Assembly: GCA_001709035.1 (NCBI GenBank)
Contig: LVKA01000016.1
Coordinates: forward strand, 124,001 to 188,000
Direction of reading: 5' to 3'
DNA: 64,000 nt
Source: Candidatus Thiodiazotropha endoloripes
GTDB taxonomy: Bacteria; Pseudomonadota; Gammaproteobacteria; Chromatiales; Chromatiaceae
A program made the position numbers and the translations under genes. Every line of letters starts with the position of its first letter. Position 1 is the stretch's first letter. The notes beneath the pieces were generated by a model that did no database searches, had not been told where the DNA came from, and saw nothing but the letters and a program-made list of their open reading frames with translations. Shown in pieces: positions 15,320 to 24,383 of the stretch.

Positions 15320-17341
15320 ATGAATCACACCGTCATCAAGGAATTTATCGCCAGGGGATGCTTACTGCACGCCCTCACAATCAGCGTCGGAGGTGCAATC
15401 GCTGAGGAGCGTGAACAGTTGGAACAGATTACCGTTACGCCAGATCAGGAGCCTTCCAGTCTAGAGACTGCACCCCCTCTCGGTTACCACATCGACAGAA
15501 AAACCATGGATGGAATACCCGGTAGCGGCAGTGACCCATTGCGCGCCATACAAGCTCTGCCAGGGGTGACAGTCAATGATGATACCAGTGCCGACCCGGC
15601 GATTCGCGGTTCCCGCCCGGAAGATAACAGTTACTTTGTCGATTTCCTTCCTGCTGGTTACCTGTTCCATGCAGGGGGTACCGTTAGCGTATTCAACGCT
15701 CAAGTGGTAGAGAGCTTCGATTACTACCCGGCAGCCTATGGCGCTGAATATAATGGTGGCACAGGTGCGGTGATCGATACCCGGTTACGTGACCCCCGTA
15801 ATGACGAGTTCACCACTACCATAGATGTCAGTGTGCTTCAGGGCGGTGTGTTGTTCGAAGGACCGCTGAGTGCTGGACACTCATTTTATCTGGCCGGCCG
15901 AATGAGTTATATGGATCTGATTATAGAGGATATTGTGGAAGACAATGACGATGATATCGAATTCGTTCAATTTCCACGCTACACAGACTATCAGGGGAAA
16001 TACCTCTGGCGAATGCACAACGGCAGTCGCCTCAGAGTGCAAGCGACCGGTGCCAGCGATGAGATGGAAATAACCCTCGATTCCGACAGTGATACAGCCC
16101 AAAAGGAGCCGGTCCTGGTCGGCACCCACAGCAATGATACGGCATACCATAGCCAAGGTATTGTCTGGGAGTCCTCTCCAGGGATTCGGGAAACCACGCT
16201 CGCTACCGGGCATATGAGTAGCAAAACCCGCGCTCAAGCGGCCGCGGCGGGTGACTGGCAAGTGGAGACGAATACCTGGTTTGCAAAAGGGCGATGGACT
16301 CAGGCCTTGGGCAGTGAACACCTTATCGCCGTTGGCGGAGAGGTTTCCCGTTTTAAAGTTGATTACGAACTCAGTTTTCGCGACACCGGCTGCACTGAAT
16401 TCGATGTGGATTGCAGCTACACCGATGCTGATCAGCGCAACAGCGATGCCCAGGTTGAAGTAACCTCCGAGCAACTCTACATCGAAGAGAACTGGTATCC
16501 CAATCAAAAGCTTGCCATCACAGCAGGCCTCTCCGGGAAGCATGAAGACTACCTGGATGAGACTTTTGTCGAACCACGCCTGCGCATTGAGATTTCCCAA
16601 CACGATGGATGGACATACAGTGCCGGCTTCGGTCGATATCATCAAATGCCGAGCCTGATTCAAGTAGAGAAGGTATTCGGAAATCCCCAATTGAGTCATT
16701 TCGATGCTACTCACTATGTGACGGGTATAGAATATCTCGGTGCCGATGGATGGGAGTGGAAGTCAGAGCTCTACTACAAGGATATCGACAATCTGGTCAG
16801 TAGTGATCCAGTGACGCGCTACAACAACTCCGGAGAAGGCAAGGCCGCCGGTGTGGAGCTGTTTCTACGTAAAACACGCACTGATCGCTGGTCGGGCTGG
16901 CTCTCGCTGGCGCTCTCCAAAGCAGAACGTACCGATACGGCGACAGGAGAGAGTTTTCCATTTGAATACGATCAGCCTGTCGCAGTCACCCTGGTTGGTA
17001 ATTACCATATCAACAGTAAATGGGAACTAGGTGCCAAGTGGTGGTACCACTCCGGCGCACCCTATACACCCATCATCGGCTCAACAGAAGACACTATGAG
17101 AGATGATCGTTACAGACCGGTCTATGGTGATATCAATTCTGAGCGTATGCCGAACTACCACCGCCTGGATCTACGCTTGAGCCGCCGTTTCAGTGATAAC
17201 ACCGCGGCCTATGTCGAACTGATCAATGCCTATGGCAAGAAGAATGTCAGCGGTTACGAATATAATGCTGATTACAGTGATCGCGATCCAATCTACCAAT
17301 TACCGATGCTGATCTCGTTTGGTGTTCGTTCCAGTTTTTAA
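15320..17341 (+). CDS. TonB-dependent outer membrane receptor
   Basis: Outer membrane active transporter, about 673 aa from the ATG at 15320 (a start 11 codons upstream lacks support). An N-terminal export segment (RGCLLHALTISVGGAIA) is followed by a TonB-box-like stretch LEQITVTPD, the plug domain (PLRAIQALPGVTVNDD, AIRGSRPEDNSYFVDF, YPAAYGAEYNGGTGAVIDT) and a long beta-barrel ending in FGVRSSF with terminal Phe, as expected for barrel assembly. Its place directly after hypD suggests nickel or another hydrogenase cofactor as cargo, but nothing in the sequence proves the substrate; siderophore or other metal uptake are equally possible. Confidence 0.88.
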   Translation: MNHTVIKEFIARGCLLHALTISVGGAIAEEREQLEQITVTPDQEPSSLETAPPLGYHIDRKTMDGIPGSGSDPLRAIQALPGVTVNDDTSADPAIRGSRPEDNSYFVDFLPAGYLFHAGGTVSVFNAQVVESFDYYPAAYGAEYNGGTGAVIDTRLRDPRNDEFTTTIDVSVLQGGVLFEGPLSAGHSFYLAGRMSYMDLIIEDIVEDNDDDIEFVQFPRYTDYQGKYLWRMHNGSRLRVQATGASDEMEITLDSDSDTAQKEPVLVGTHSNDTAYHSQGIVWESSPGIRETTLATGHMSSKTRAQAAAAGDWQVETNTWFAKGRWTQALGSEHLIAVGGEVSRFKVDYELSFRDTGCTEFDVDCSYTDADQRNSDAQVEVTSEQLYIEENWYPNQKLAITAGLSGKHEDYLDETFVEPRLRIEISQHDGWTYSAGFGRYHQMPSLIQVEKVFGNPQLSHFDATHYVTGIEYLGADGWEWKSELYYKDIDNLVSSDPVTRYNNSGEGKAAGVELFLRKTRTDRWSGWLSLALSKAERTDTATGESFPFEYDQPVAVTLVGNYHINSKWELGAKWWYHSGAPYTPIIGSTEDTMRDDRYRPVYGDINSERMPNYHRLDLRLSRRFSDNTAAYVELINAYGKKNVSGYEYNADYSDRDPIYQLPMLISFGVRSSF

Positions 17342-17526
17342 TGTAACGCTCGGTATCGATGGACGGTCTAACTTACTACTTGATGAGAATTGGTAAAAAA
17401 TCTTTAACAATCGACCTCAGTCACTTATTACAAAACAGCCACAAGCATCTGATCGTAAACTAGTTAGTGCTCATATTGAGTGCTCTTGCAAAACTCAATG
17501 AAACTCGCCCCCTCCGATAAAGGTCT

Positions 17527-17567
17527 ATACTAAAACTAATACATACTGTTTTACTGGGTTTTAGTAT
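17527..17567. promoter_or_regulatory. candidate operator of the fatty-acid degradation operon
   Basis: ATACTAAAAC (17527-17536) and GTTTTAGTAT (17558-17567) form a 10-bp perfect inverted repeat with a 21-base spacer; a third copy of the half-site, GTTTTA, lies at about 17548-17553, making a 10-base direct repeat with the right arm. A TATACT hexamer (17526-17531) overlaps the left arm as a possible -10. The arms recall AAAC/GTTT half-sites of the fatty-acid regulator PsrA but with different spacing. Confidence 0.5.
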
Positions 17568-18516
17568 GCGCAGAATCGGGCAGAGGATGATGCAATGGAT
17601 CGCTGAGTGGCTGACCAAAGAGGGTCCGCCCTCCTCTTCCCCTTTGTGTGATTTTAACCGGCTCACTTATGAACTTCGGCCCAGCGATGTGTTGCTGGTC
17701 GAGGGCCGCAGTCGTGTCAGCAATGTCATCAAGACCATCACCCAGAGCACCTGGACCCACTCTGCCCTCTACATCGGTAGAATCTACGATATCCGGGATC
17801 CCGATCTGCAGCAGCGGGTCAGGATGGCCTACAAGGGTGATCTGAGTGAACAGCTGATGGTCGAGGCCCTGCTCGGTGAGGGCACCATCATTGCACCTGT
17901 CTCCAAATATCGCCGCGACCACCTACGGATCTGTCGTCCATCCGGGCTGGAGCCGGAAGATGCCCACAAGGTGGTGGCTCATTCCATTAAGCACATTGGC
18001 ACGGATTACGATGTCCGTCATCTGCTGGACCTGGCGCGTTTTTTCTTTCCCTGGGGTTTTTTGCCGAGACGTTGGCGCTCCAGTCTGTTCGAACACAATG
18101 CAGGTATGCCGACCCGAACTGTCTGCTCCTCCATGCTCGCATCGGCCTTCAATCGGGTAAATTTTCCGATCCTGCCATTCATTGATCGTGACGATGACGG
18201 CAGTCTGCGCTTCTTCAAGCGCAATCCCAGACTCTTCACACCGAAAGATTTCGACTACTCCCCCTATTTCGACATTATTAAATATCCATTTCTGGGGCTT
18301 GATGATCTGGGTGTCTACCGCCGCTTACCCTGGTGTGACGATGACATTCTCTACAACGACGACGAACGGGCCTTTGTGGCCGCAACCCGAGGTGAAACAG
18401 TGAGCCGTATCGATGAGCGCACTGTATTCTCATTCGCCAAAAAGAATAAAGAAAAAGCTGAACCCATTGATGACAACACGCCCTCCGTTCCTAACACCAC
18501 CATTAAGGGAGGCTGA
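17566..18516 (+). CDS. YiiX/YaeF-type permuted papain-like amidase (C92 family)
   Basis: Predicted cysteine amidase or lipid-modifying hydrolase, 316 aa. Catalytic elements occur in permuted order: His in STWTHSALYIG (about residue 65) and Cys in RTVCSSMLASAF (about residue 187). There is no signal peptide. It ends 3 bases before fadE and so heads the beta-oxidation operon; a role in releasing or processing acyl chains is plausible but inferred. The start is uncertain: ATG 17566 has no clear Shine-Dalgarno and overlaps an operator-like repeat, whereas ATGATG at 17587-17590 follows AGAGG very closely. Confidence 0.8.
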   Translation: MRRIGQRMMQWIAEWLTKEGPPSSSPLCDFNRLTYELRPSDVLLVEGRSRVSNVIKTITQSTWTHSALYIGRIYDIRDPDLQQRVRMAYKGDLSEQLMVEALLGEGTIIAPVSKYRRDHLRICRPSGLEPEDAHKVVAHSIKHIGTDYDVRHLLDLARFFFPWGFLPRRWRSSLFEHNAGMPTRTVCSSMLASAFNRVNFPILPFIDRDDDGSLRFFKRNPRLFTPKDFDYSPYFDIIKYPFLGLDDLGVYRRLPWCDDDILYNDDERAFVAATRGETVSRIDERTVFSFAKKNKEKAEPIDDNTPSVPNTTIKGG

Positions 18517-18519
18517 CCG

Positions 18520-21003
18520 ATGACACTTCTAGGACTCATACTCTTATTAATGACTTTCTGGGGGCTGGCCTATGGTTCGGCGCGGGCCATTGTCTGGATC
18601 ATCACCCCACCGGTGCTTCTGATTGCCCTGAATTTGGCCGGGCTGGTCACACCGATCGGATCCCTGCTGGTTGGCCTGCCTTATACGGTTGCTCTGATTT
18701 TCTATCTGATGCCTGAACAGCGCAGGCAGTGGATCAGCAACCCCCTGCTCAGTACCTTTCGCAGTGTCATGCCAGCCATATCACAAACAGAAAAAGAGGC
18801 CCTGAATGCCGGTAATGTTTGGTGGGACGGTGCGCTCTTTTCCGGTCAACCCAACTGGCAGGAGCTAATTCATCAACCAGCCTGCCAACTGAGTGAGCGG
18901 GAACAGGCCTTTCTTGACGGGCCGGTTGATGAGCTCTGCAAGATGCTCGATGACTGGCAGATTACCCATGAAGAAAAAGATCTGTCACCACGCATCTGGG
19001 AGTTCATCAAGACATCCGGAATGTTCGGCATGATCATTCCAGAGAGTTATGGGGGATTGGGTTTCTCTGCCTATGCCCATTCTCAAGTCGTGATGAAGGT
19101 TGCCAGCCGCAGTATCACCGCGGCTGTCACCATCATGGTGCCTAACTCCCTGGGGCCTGCCAAGCTGCTGTTGCAGTATGGCACCCAGGAGCAGAAGGAT
19201 CGCTATCTGCATAAACTTGCGACTGGGGAAGAGATACCCTGCTTCGCACTCACCAGCCCTAAAGCAGGCAGCGATGCGGGGGCCATTCCTGATAGCGGCG
19301 TAGTCACCTATGGAAACTTTCAGGGCAAAGAGGTACTGGGTATTCGCCTCAATTTTGAAAAGCGTTACATCACGCTAGCGCCCATTGCGACGCTGATCGG
19401 CCTGGCGTTCAAACTGGAAGACCCGGAACGCCTGCTGAGTGATGATCCATTACCCGGCATTACCGTTGCCCTGGTACCGAGAGAGACAGCCGGGATCAAG
19501 ATCGGTAAACGGCATATGCCTTTGGATATTCCTTTCCAGAACGGTCCGATCTATGGTCGGGATGTTTTCATACCCATCGATTGGGTGATGGGTGGTGCTG
19601 ACGGAGCTGGACAGGGCTGGCGGATGTTGATGGATTCACTCTCTGAAGGCCGGGGTATCTCCCTGCCCGCACTCTCTACCGGTGCAGGAAAGACAGCCAG
19701 CCGTTATACCGGAGCCTATGCGGCAGTTCGGAGCCAGTTCAACCAGCCAATCGGTCATTTCGAAGGGGTCGAGGAGGCACTGGCCAGAATCGGCGGACTC
19801 ACCTACCAAATGGATGCCGCACGCAAACTGACACTGAGTGCCCTGGATAGCGGAGAGACCCCATCCGTGATCTCAGCGATCGTAAAATACCACCTGACCG
19901 AGCGCTATCGTCAGGTGATCAATGACGCCATGGATATCCAGGGTGGCAGTGGTATCTGTCTTGGACCCGACAATCTGTTTGGGCGTGCCTATCAGGCGAT
20001 CCCCATCGGCATCACCGTGGAAGGCGCCAATATTCTCACCCGCAGTATGATCATTTTTGGACAGGGTGCAATCCGCGCCCATCCATTTGTACTCAAGGAG
20101 TTTGAGGCGGCGGAGAATCCTGATCAGCAGGCCGGACTGATACAGTTCGACAGCGCACTGTTCGGTCACATCGGTTTTGTTGTCACCAATTTTGCCAGGA
20201 CCCTCTGGCTCGGCCTTACCCACGGACGTCTGTCCGAGAGTCCGAAAGGCGGCCCGATGCGCCGTTACTTCCAACGACTCAACTGGATGTCCGCATCATT
20301 TGCGCTGACCACGGACCTGGCACTGATGACCCTGGGTGGCTCTTTGAAGCGCAAAGAACGCTTGTCGGCACGGCTGGGCGATATTCTGAGTAACCTCTAC
20401 ATTGCCAGCGCCTGCCTGAAGCGTTTTGTTGAAGAGGGCGAAAAACCAGAGGATGTGCCGCTGATGCAGTGGGCGCTGGATGATTCACTCTATCGTATAC
20501 AGCATGCCTTGAGAGGACTGTTACGCAACATGCCTGTGAGGCCTTTGGCCTGGGTAATGCGGGTCTTGATATTCCCAACCGGTCTACCATTCCATAAACC
20601 CACAGACCGTTTGGACCACCAGGTAGCCCGTGCCCTGCTCTCCCCCGGTGAAGTACGTGACCGCCTGACCCATGGGGTTTTCACCGATGACGATCCCCAG
20701 CAACGTATTGGTCAGCTTGAACAGGCGATGCATGTAGTTGCAAAAGCAATCCCCCTGGAAAAGACCCTGAAGCGGGCCAAACGGGCGGGACAACTGCACA
20801 CACGTGAGCTGCCTGAAATGATCAAGGAAGCAATCAAACTGGGAATCCTGAGTGAATCTGATAAGAGTCTGCTGGCAGAAGCTGAACGCTTGCGTAGCCA
20901 AGTTATCGAAGTGAATGCCTTTGAACGGTTAATGCCGAGCGGCGTAAGCTCCGGGAAACAGCAGTCGAAGGTATCAACAATCAATAAATTGGGTGCAGCC
21001 TGA
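18520..21003 (+). CDS. fadE: acyl-CoA dehydrogenase FadE
   Basis: First oxidation of fatty-acid beta-oxidation, 827 aa, close to the roughly 815 of E. coli FadE. Two hydrophobic N-terminal segments (about 1-22 and 25-65) place it at the inner membrane. The dehydrogenase core includes MIIPESYGGLGFSAYAHS, CFALTSPKAGSDAGAIPD (FAD and acyl-CoA site), and DAMDIQGGSGICLGPDNLFGRAYQAIPI, followed by the C-terminal DUF1974 region typical of FadE. GGGAGG Shine-Dalgarno sits in the end of the amidase gene. Followed 54 bases later by fadI. Confidence 0.95.
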   Translation: MTLLGLILLLMTFWGLAYGSARAIVWIITPPVLLIALNLAGLVTPIGSLLVGLPYTVALIFYLMPEQRRQWISNPLLSTFRSVMPAISQTEKEALNAGNVWWDGALFSGQPNWQELIHQPACQLSEREQAFLDGPVDELCKMLDDWQITHEEKDLSPRIWEFIKTSGMFGMIIPESYGGLGFSAYAHSQVVMKVASRSITAAVTIMVPNSLGPAKLLLQYGTQEQKDRYLHKLATGEEIPCFALTSPKAGSDAGAIPDSGVVTYGNFQGKEVLGIRLNFEKRYITLAPIATLIGLAFKLEDPERLLSDDPLPGITVALVPRETAGIKIGKRHMPLDIPFQNGPIYGRDVFIPIDWVMGGADGAGQGWRMLMDSLSEGRGISLPALSTGAGKTASRYTGAYAAVRSQFNQPIGHFEGVEEALARIGGLTYQMDAARKLTLSALDSGETPSVISAIVKYHLTERYRQVINDAMDIQGGSGICLGPDNLFGRAYQAIPIGITVEGANILTRSMIIFGQGAIRAHPFVLKEFEAAENPDQQAGLIQFDSALFGHIGFVVTNFARTLWLGLTHGRLSESPKGGPMRRYFQRLNWMSASFALTTDLALMTLGGSLKRKERLSARLGDILSNLYIASACLKRFVEEGEKPEDVPLMQWALDDSLYRIQHALRGLLRNMPVRPLAWVMRVLIFPTGLPFHKPTDRLDHQVARALLSPGEVRDRLTHGVFTDDDPQQRIGQLEQAMHVVAKAIPLEKTLKRAKRAGQLHTRELPEMIKEAIKLGILSESDKSLLAEAERLRSQVIEVNAFERLMPSGVSSGKQQSKVSTINKLGAA

Positions 21004-21057
21004 ACGGTTGTTCTGGAGCTGCATATACCCTGATAACAGTTGCAGTGAGGAACCACC

Positions 21058-22359
21058 ATGGTCATGGACACATATGTACCAAGAAACGTCTTCGTGGTAG
21101 ATGGTAGTCGAACGCCGTTTCTCAAAGCTCGAGGTAAACCGGGCCCCTTCCGTGCCTCGGATTTGGCTGTTTCAGCCGCTCGCCCCCTGCTCACCAGACA
21201 GTCCTTCGCGGCGACGCAGCTGGATGAGGTGATTGTCGGGTGTATCGCACCGGGCCCTGATGAGGCCAATATTGCGCGAATCATCGCACTCCGACTTGGC
21301 TGCGGGGACAAGGTGCCAGCCTGGACCGTTCAACGTAATTGTGCATCCGGTATGCAGGCGATCGACAGTGCCGCTCTGGATATCGCCACAGGCCGGGCCG
21401 ACCTGGTGCTCGCCGGCGGTACCGAATCGATGAGCCACCATCCGATACTGCTCAATCAGACCATGGTCGCCTGGCTGGCAGATTGGAACAGAGCGAAAAG
21501 CTTTGGTGCCAAAAGCAGACAGCTCGCTGCATTGCGCCCTCAACATTTGCAACTGGTGATTGCCCTGCTACGCGGCCTGACCGACCCGCTGGCTGGACTC
21601 ACCATGGGTCAGACAGCGGAGAAACTGGCCTGGCGATTTCAAATCGACCGTGCGGCTATGGACAATTTTGCCGTACGCAGCCATCAAAGAGTTGCCGAGG
21701 CGAACGATGCAGGGCGTCTCGATGAGATCGAACCCATCTACAGCAACAATGGTGATCTTTTTGAAACGGATGACGGCCTGCGACGGGACAGCACAGTTGA
21801 AAAACTGGCCACCCTCAAACCGGCGTTTGATCGACCGGTGGGACAGGTGACTGCCGGCAACAGTGCCCAGATCACCGATGGTGCGGCCATGTTACTGCTG
21901 GCATCGGAAGAGGCTGTGGAAAAACACAATCTGCCGATCCTCGGTCGGGTGGTCGACTCCCAATGGTCCGCTCTCGATCCAACCCAGATGGGGTTGGGTC
22001 CGGTACATGCCATGGGCAGTCTGCTACAGCGTCAGCAGATGGATGGGGAGGCGATCGATTACTGGGAGATCAATGAAGCCTTCGCCGCCCAGGTTTTGGC
22101 CTGTCAGGCAGCCTGGCAGGATCACGGCTACATGCAACAGGAAGTGGGGGTGGAGCAACCCCTGTCAGCGATTCCAGAGGAGCGGTTGAACGTGGATGGT
22201 GGTGCGATCAGTATCGGCCATCCGGTTGGCGCGAGTGGCGCCCGACTGGTACTCCATCTGCTCAAGACCCTTGAACAAAGAGGTGCAACCCGGGGTATGG
22301 CAAGTCTATGCATTGGTGGCGGCCAGGGTGGCGCCATGTTGCTGGAGGTGGCGAAATGA
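21058..22359 (+). CDS. fadI: acetyl-CoA C-acyltransferase FadI-type (3-ketoacyl-CoA thiolase)
   Basis: Thiolase of 433 aa that cleaves 3-ketoacyl-CoA. The nucleophilic Cys is in NCASGMQAID (about residue 97), the His in NVDGGAISIGHPVGASG (about 390) and the second catalytic Cys in ASLCIGGGQGGAM (about 419). The extended loop with NRAKSFGAKSRQL fits the FadI branch paired with FadJ rather than FadA. The stop overlaps the fadJ start (ATGA). Confidence 0.93.
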   Translation: MVMDTYVPRNVFVVDGSRTPFLKARGKPGPFRASDLAVSAARPLLTRQSFAATQLDEVIVGCIAPGPDEANIARIIALRLGCGDKVPAWTVQRNCASGMQAIDSAALDIATGRADLVLAGGTESMSHHPILLNQTMVAWLADWNRAKSFGAKSRQLAALRPQHLQLVIALLRGLTDPLAGLTMGQTAEKLAWRFQIDRAAMDNFAVRSHQRVAEANDAGRLDEIEPIYSNNGDLFETDDGLRRDSTVEKLATLKPAFDRPVGQVTAGNSAQITDGAAMLLLASEEAVEKHNLPILGRVVDSQWSALDPTQMGLGPVHAMGSLLQRQQMDGEAIDYWEINEAFAAQVLACQAAWQDHGYMQQEVGVEQPLSAIPEERLNVDGGAISIGHPVGASGARLVLHLLKTLEQRGATRGMASLCIGGGQGGAMLLEVAK

Positions 22360-24383
22360 GTAAGCACTGGCATCCGCAAACCGATGAACATGGCATCTGC
22401 TGGTTACACTTCGATCATGCCGGCAGCCCGGTCAACATTCTATCTCAAGAGGCCTTCGCCGAGTTGGCGGAATGTTTGGACGAACTGGAAGTGCTGCAAC
22501 CCAAAGGTCTGATCTTCATCTCTGACAAATCCTCCGGCTTCATTGCCGGTGCTGACGTCAACAGTTTTCGCAGCGGTATGCGTCAGCGTGAGGCGGAAGA
22601 GCACATCCACGGCGTACATGAGCTGTTTGCCCGAATCGAGAGTCTCGACTTTCCAACCCTGGCGCTGATTCATGGCTTCTGCCTGGGGGGTGGATTGGAG
22701 TTGGCGCTCAGTTGCAACATCCGTGTTGCACAGGATGATCCATCCACCCGGCTAGCCTTCCCGGAAGTCCGCTTGGGGATTTTCCCCGGATATGGCGGCA
22801 GTGTCCGATCGATCCGTCGTATCGGTGCCCTACCGGCAATGCAGATGATGTTGAGTGGACGTAGTGTCAGTGCCCAACAGGCGAAAAAAATGGGATTGGT
22901 TGATCAGATTGCCCCGCAGAGGCAGATCAAAGCCCTGGCATTACAACTGATCCGTAAAGCACCAAAACCTCGTCCGCAAAAAATCCTCAACCGTCTGGCC
23001 AATACACTGCCCGGACGGATGATTGCCGCACCTCTACTAAGGCGTGAAACCGCCAAGCATGCCAACAGCAAACACTATCCCGCCCCGTTTGCACTGATCG
23101 ATCATTGGCAAAAGCATGGCGGTGACCCTGGTGCCATGTATCGCAGTGAGGCGAGTGAAGTGAGCCGTCTTGTGGTCGGCAGTACGGCACAAAACCTGAT
23201 CCGGGTCTTCTTTCTGCAGGAGCGCTTGAAATCCCTGGGAGGTAAACAGGACTTCCATCCTCGCCATGTGCATGTGGTGGGTGGTGGCATCATGGGTGGC
23301 GATATCGCTGCCTGGTGTGCCCTGAAAGGCATGCAGGTAACCCTGCAGGACCGGGAAGCCAAGTTTCTCACCCGCGCCATCTCTAGAGCCCATAGCCTGT
23401 TCAGTCGAAAATTGCGTAAACCCCGTCTGGTAAACGCCGCTATGGACCGCTTGATGCCGGACCCAAAAGGTTACGGTATCGCCAAAGCTGATGTGGCAAT
23501 CGAGGCGATCTTTGAGGATATCGAAGCAAAGCAGCAACTGTTCAAGCAACTTGAGTCACAGATGCAGCCGGATGCCCTGCTGGCCACCAATACCTCCAGT
23601 ATTCCTCTGGAAACCATCAGTGAGGTGCTTGATAATCCTGGCCGCCTGATCGGCCTGCATTTCTTCAATCCGGTGGCCAAGATGCAGCTGGTTGAGGTTG
23701 TCCATGGCGAGCAGACGAATGCTGAGCTGATTCACAAAGGCGCCGCATTTGTCCGCTGCATCGATCGTCTGCCGCTGCCGGTAAAGAGCAGCCCTGGTTT
23801 TCTGGTCAACCGCATTCTAATGCCCTATCTGCTTGAAGCGATGAAGTTGATCGACGAAGGGGTGCCCGCACCGGTAATCGACCAGGCCGCAGTGGAATTC
23901 GGGATGCCGATGGGACCGGTTGAGCTGGCCGACGCGGTTGGCCTGGATATCTGTTTGGCGGTCGCTGAAAAACTTGCCCCGCTGTTCGATCTGGAGATTC
24001 CGAATCAACTCAAGCAACAGGTGGAAGCACAACACCTGGGCAAGAAAAGTGGCCAGGGTTTCTATGCCTACGAAAAGGGACGGATCCGGAGAGATAAGGT
24101 TAATAGCAGCTATACACCACCGGAAGATCTGACCGATCGGATGATATTCCGCCTGCTCAATGAGTCGGTAGCCTGCCTGCGTGAAGGGGTGATAGAAGAT
24201 GAGGATCTTTTGGATGCCGGCGTGATTTTCGGCACCGGATTTGCCCCTTTCCGGGGCGGTCCGATGCATACCATTCACAGCGGTGGGCTCGATACTCAGC
24301 GCCATCAACTCGAGTTACTTGAAAAACGTCACGGTAATCAGTTCCATCCTGATGACGGATGGGCTAACTTAAGAGGTGTGTAA
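22356..24383 (+). CDS. fadJ: bifunctional enoyl-CoA hydratase / 3-hydroxyacyl-CoA dehydrogenase FadJ-type
   Basis: About 675 aa. N-terminal crotonase domain (about 1-190: FIAGADVNSF, HGFCLGGGLELALSC, FPEVRLGIFPGYGGSVR) with the oxyanion-hole and the two catalytic Glu regions present. A dehydrogenase Rossmann domain follows from about 305 (HVVGGGIMGGDIAAWCALKG), with NTSSIPLETIS, GLHFFNPVAKMQLVEVV (catalytic His) and the C-terminal domain. The start is the ATG overlapping the fadI stop; a longer frame is a by-product of fadI coding. Its stop TAA shares a base with the next ATG. Confidence 0.94.
   Translation: MSKHWHPQTDEHGICWLHFDHAGSPVNILSQEAFAELAECLDELEVLQPKGLIFISDKSSGFIAGADVNSFRSGMRQREAEEHIHGVHELFARIESLDFPTLALIHGFCLGGGLELALSCNIRVAQDDPSTRLAFPEVRLGIFPGYGGSVRSIRRIGALPAMQMMLSGRSVSAQQAKKMGLVDQIAPQRQIKALALQLIRKAPKPRPQKILNRLANTLPGRMIAAPLLRRETAKHANSKHYPAPFALIDHWQKHGGDPGAMYRSEASEVSRLVVGSTAQNLIRVFFLQERLKSLGGKQDFHPRHVHVVGGGIMGGDIAAWCALKGMQVTLQDREAKFLTRAISRAHSLFSRKLRKPRLVNAAMDRLMPDPKGYGIAKADVAIEAIFEDIEAKQQLFKQLESQMQPDALLATNTSSIPLETISEVLDNPGRLIGLHFFNPVAKMQLVEVVHGEQTNAELIHKGAAFVRCIDRLPLPVKSSPGFLVNRILMPYLLEAMKLIDEGVPAPVIDQAAVEFGMPMGPVELADAVGLDICLAVAEKLAPLFDLEIPNQLKQQVEAQHLGKKSGQGFYAYEKGRIRRDKVNSSYTPPEDLTDRMIFRLLNESVACLREGVIEDEDLLDAGVIFGTGFAPFRGGPMHTIHSGGLDTQRHQLELLEKRHGNQFHPDDGWANLRGV

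Noticed and set aside
15881-16714. 277-residue minus-strand frame inside the TonB-dependent receptor
   Set aside because: The receptor is complete from export signal to terminal Phe; the opposite frame is a shadow.
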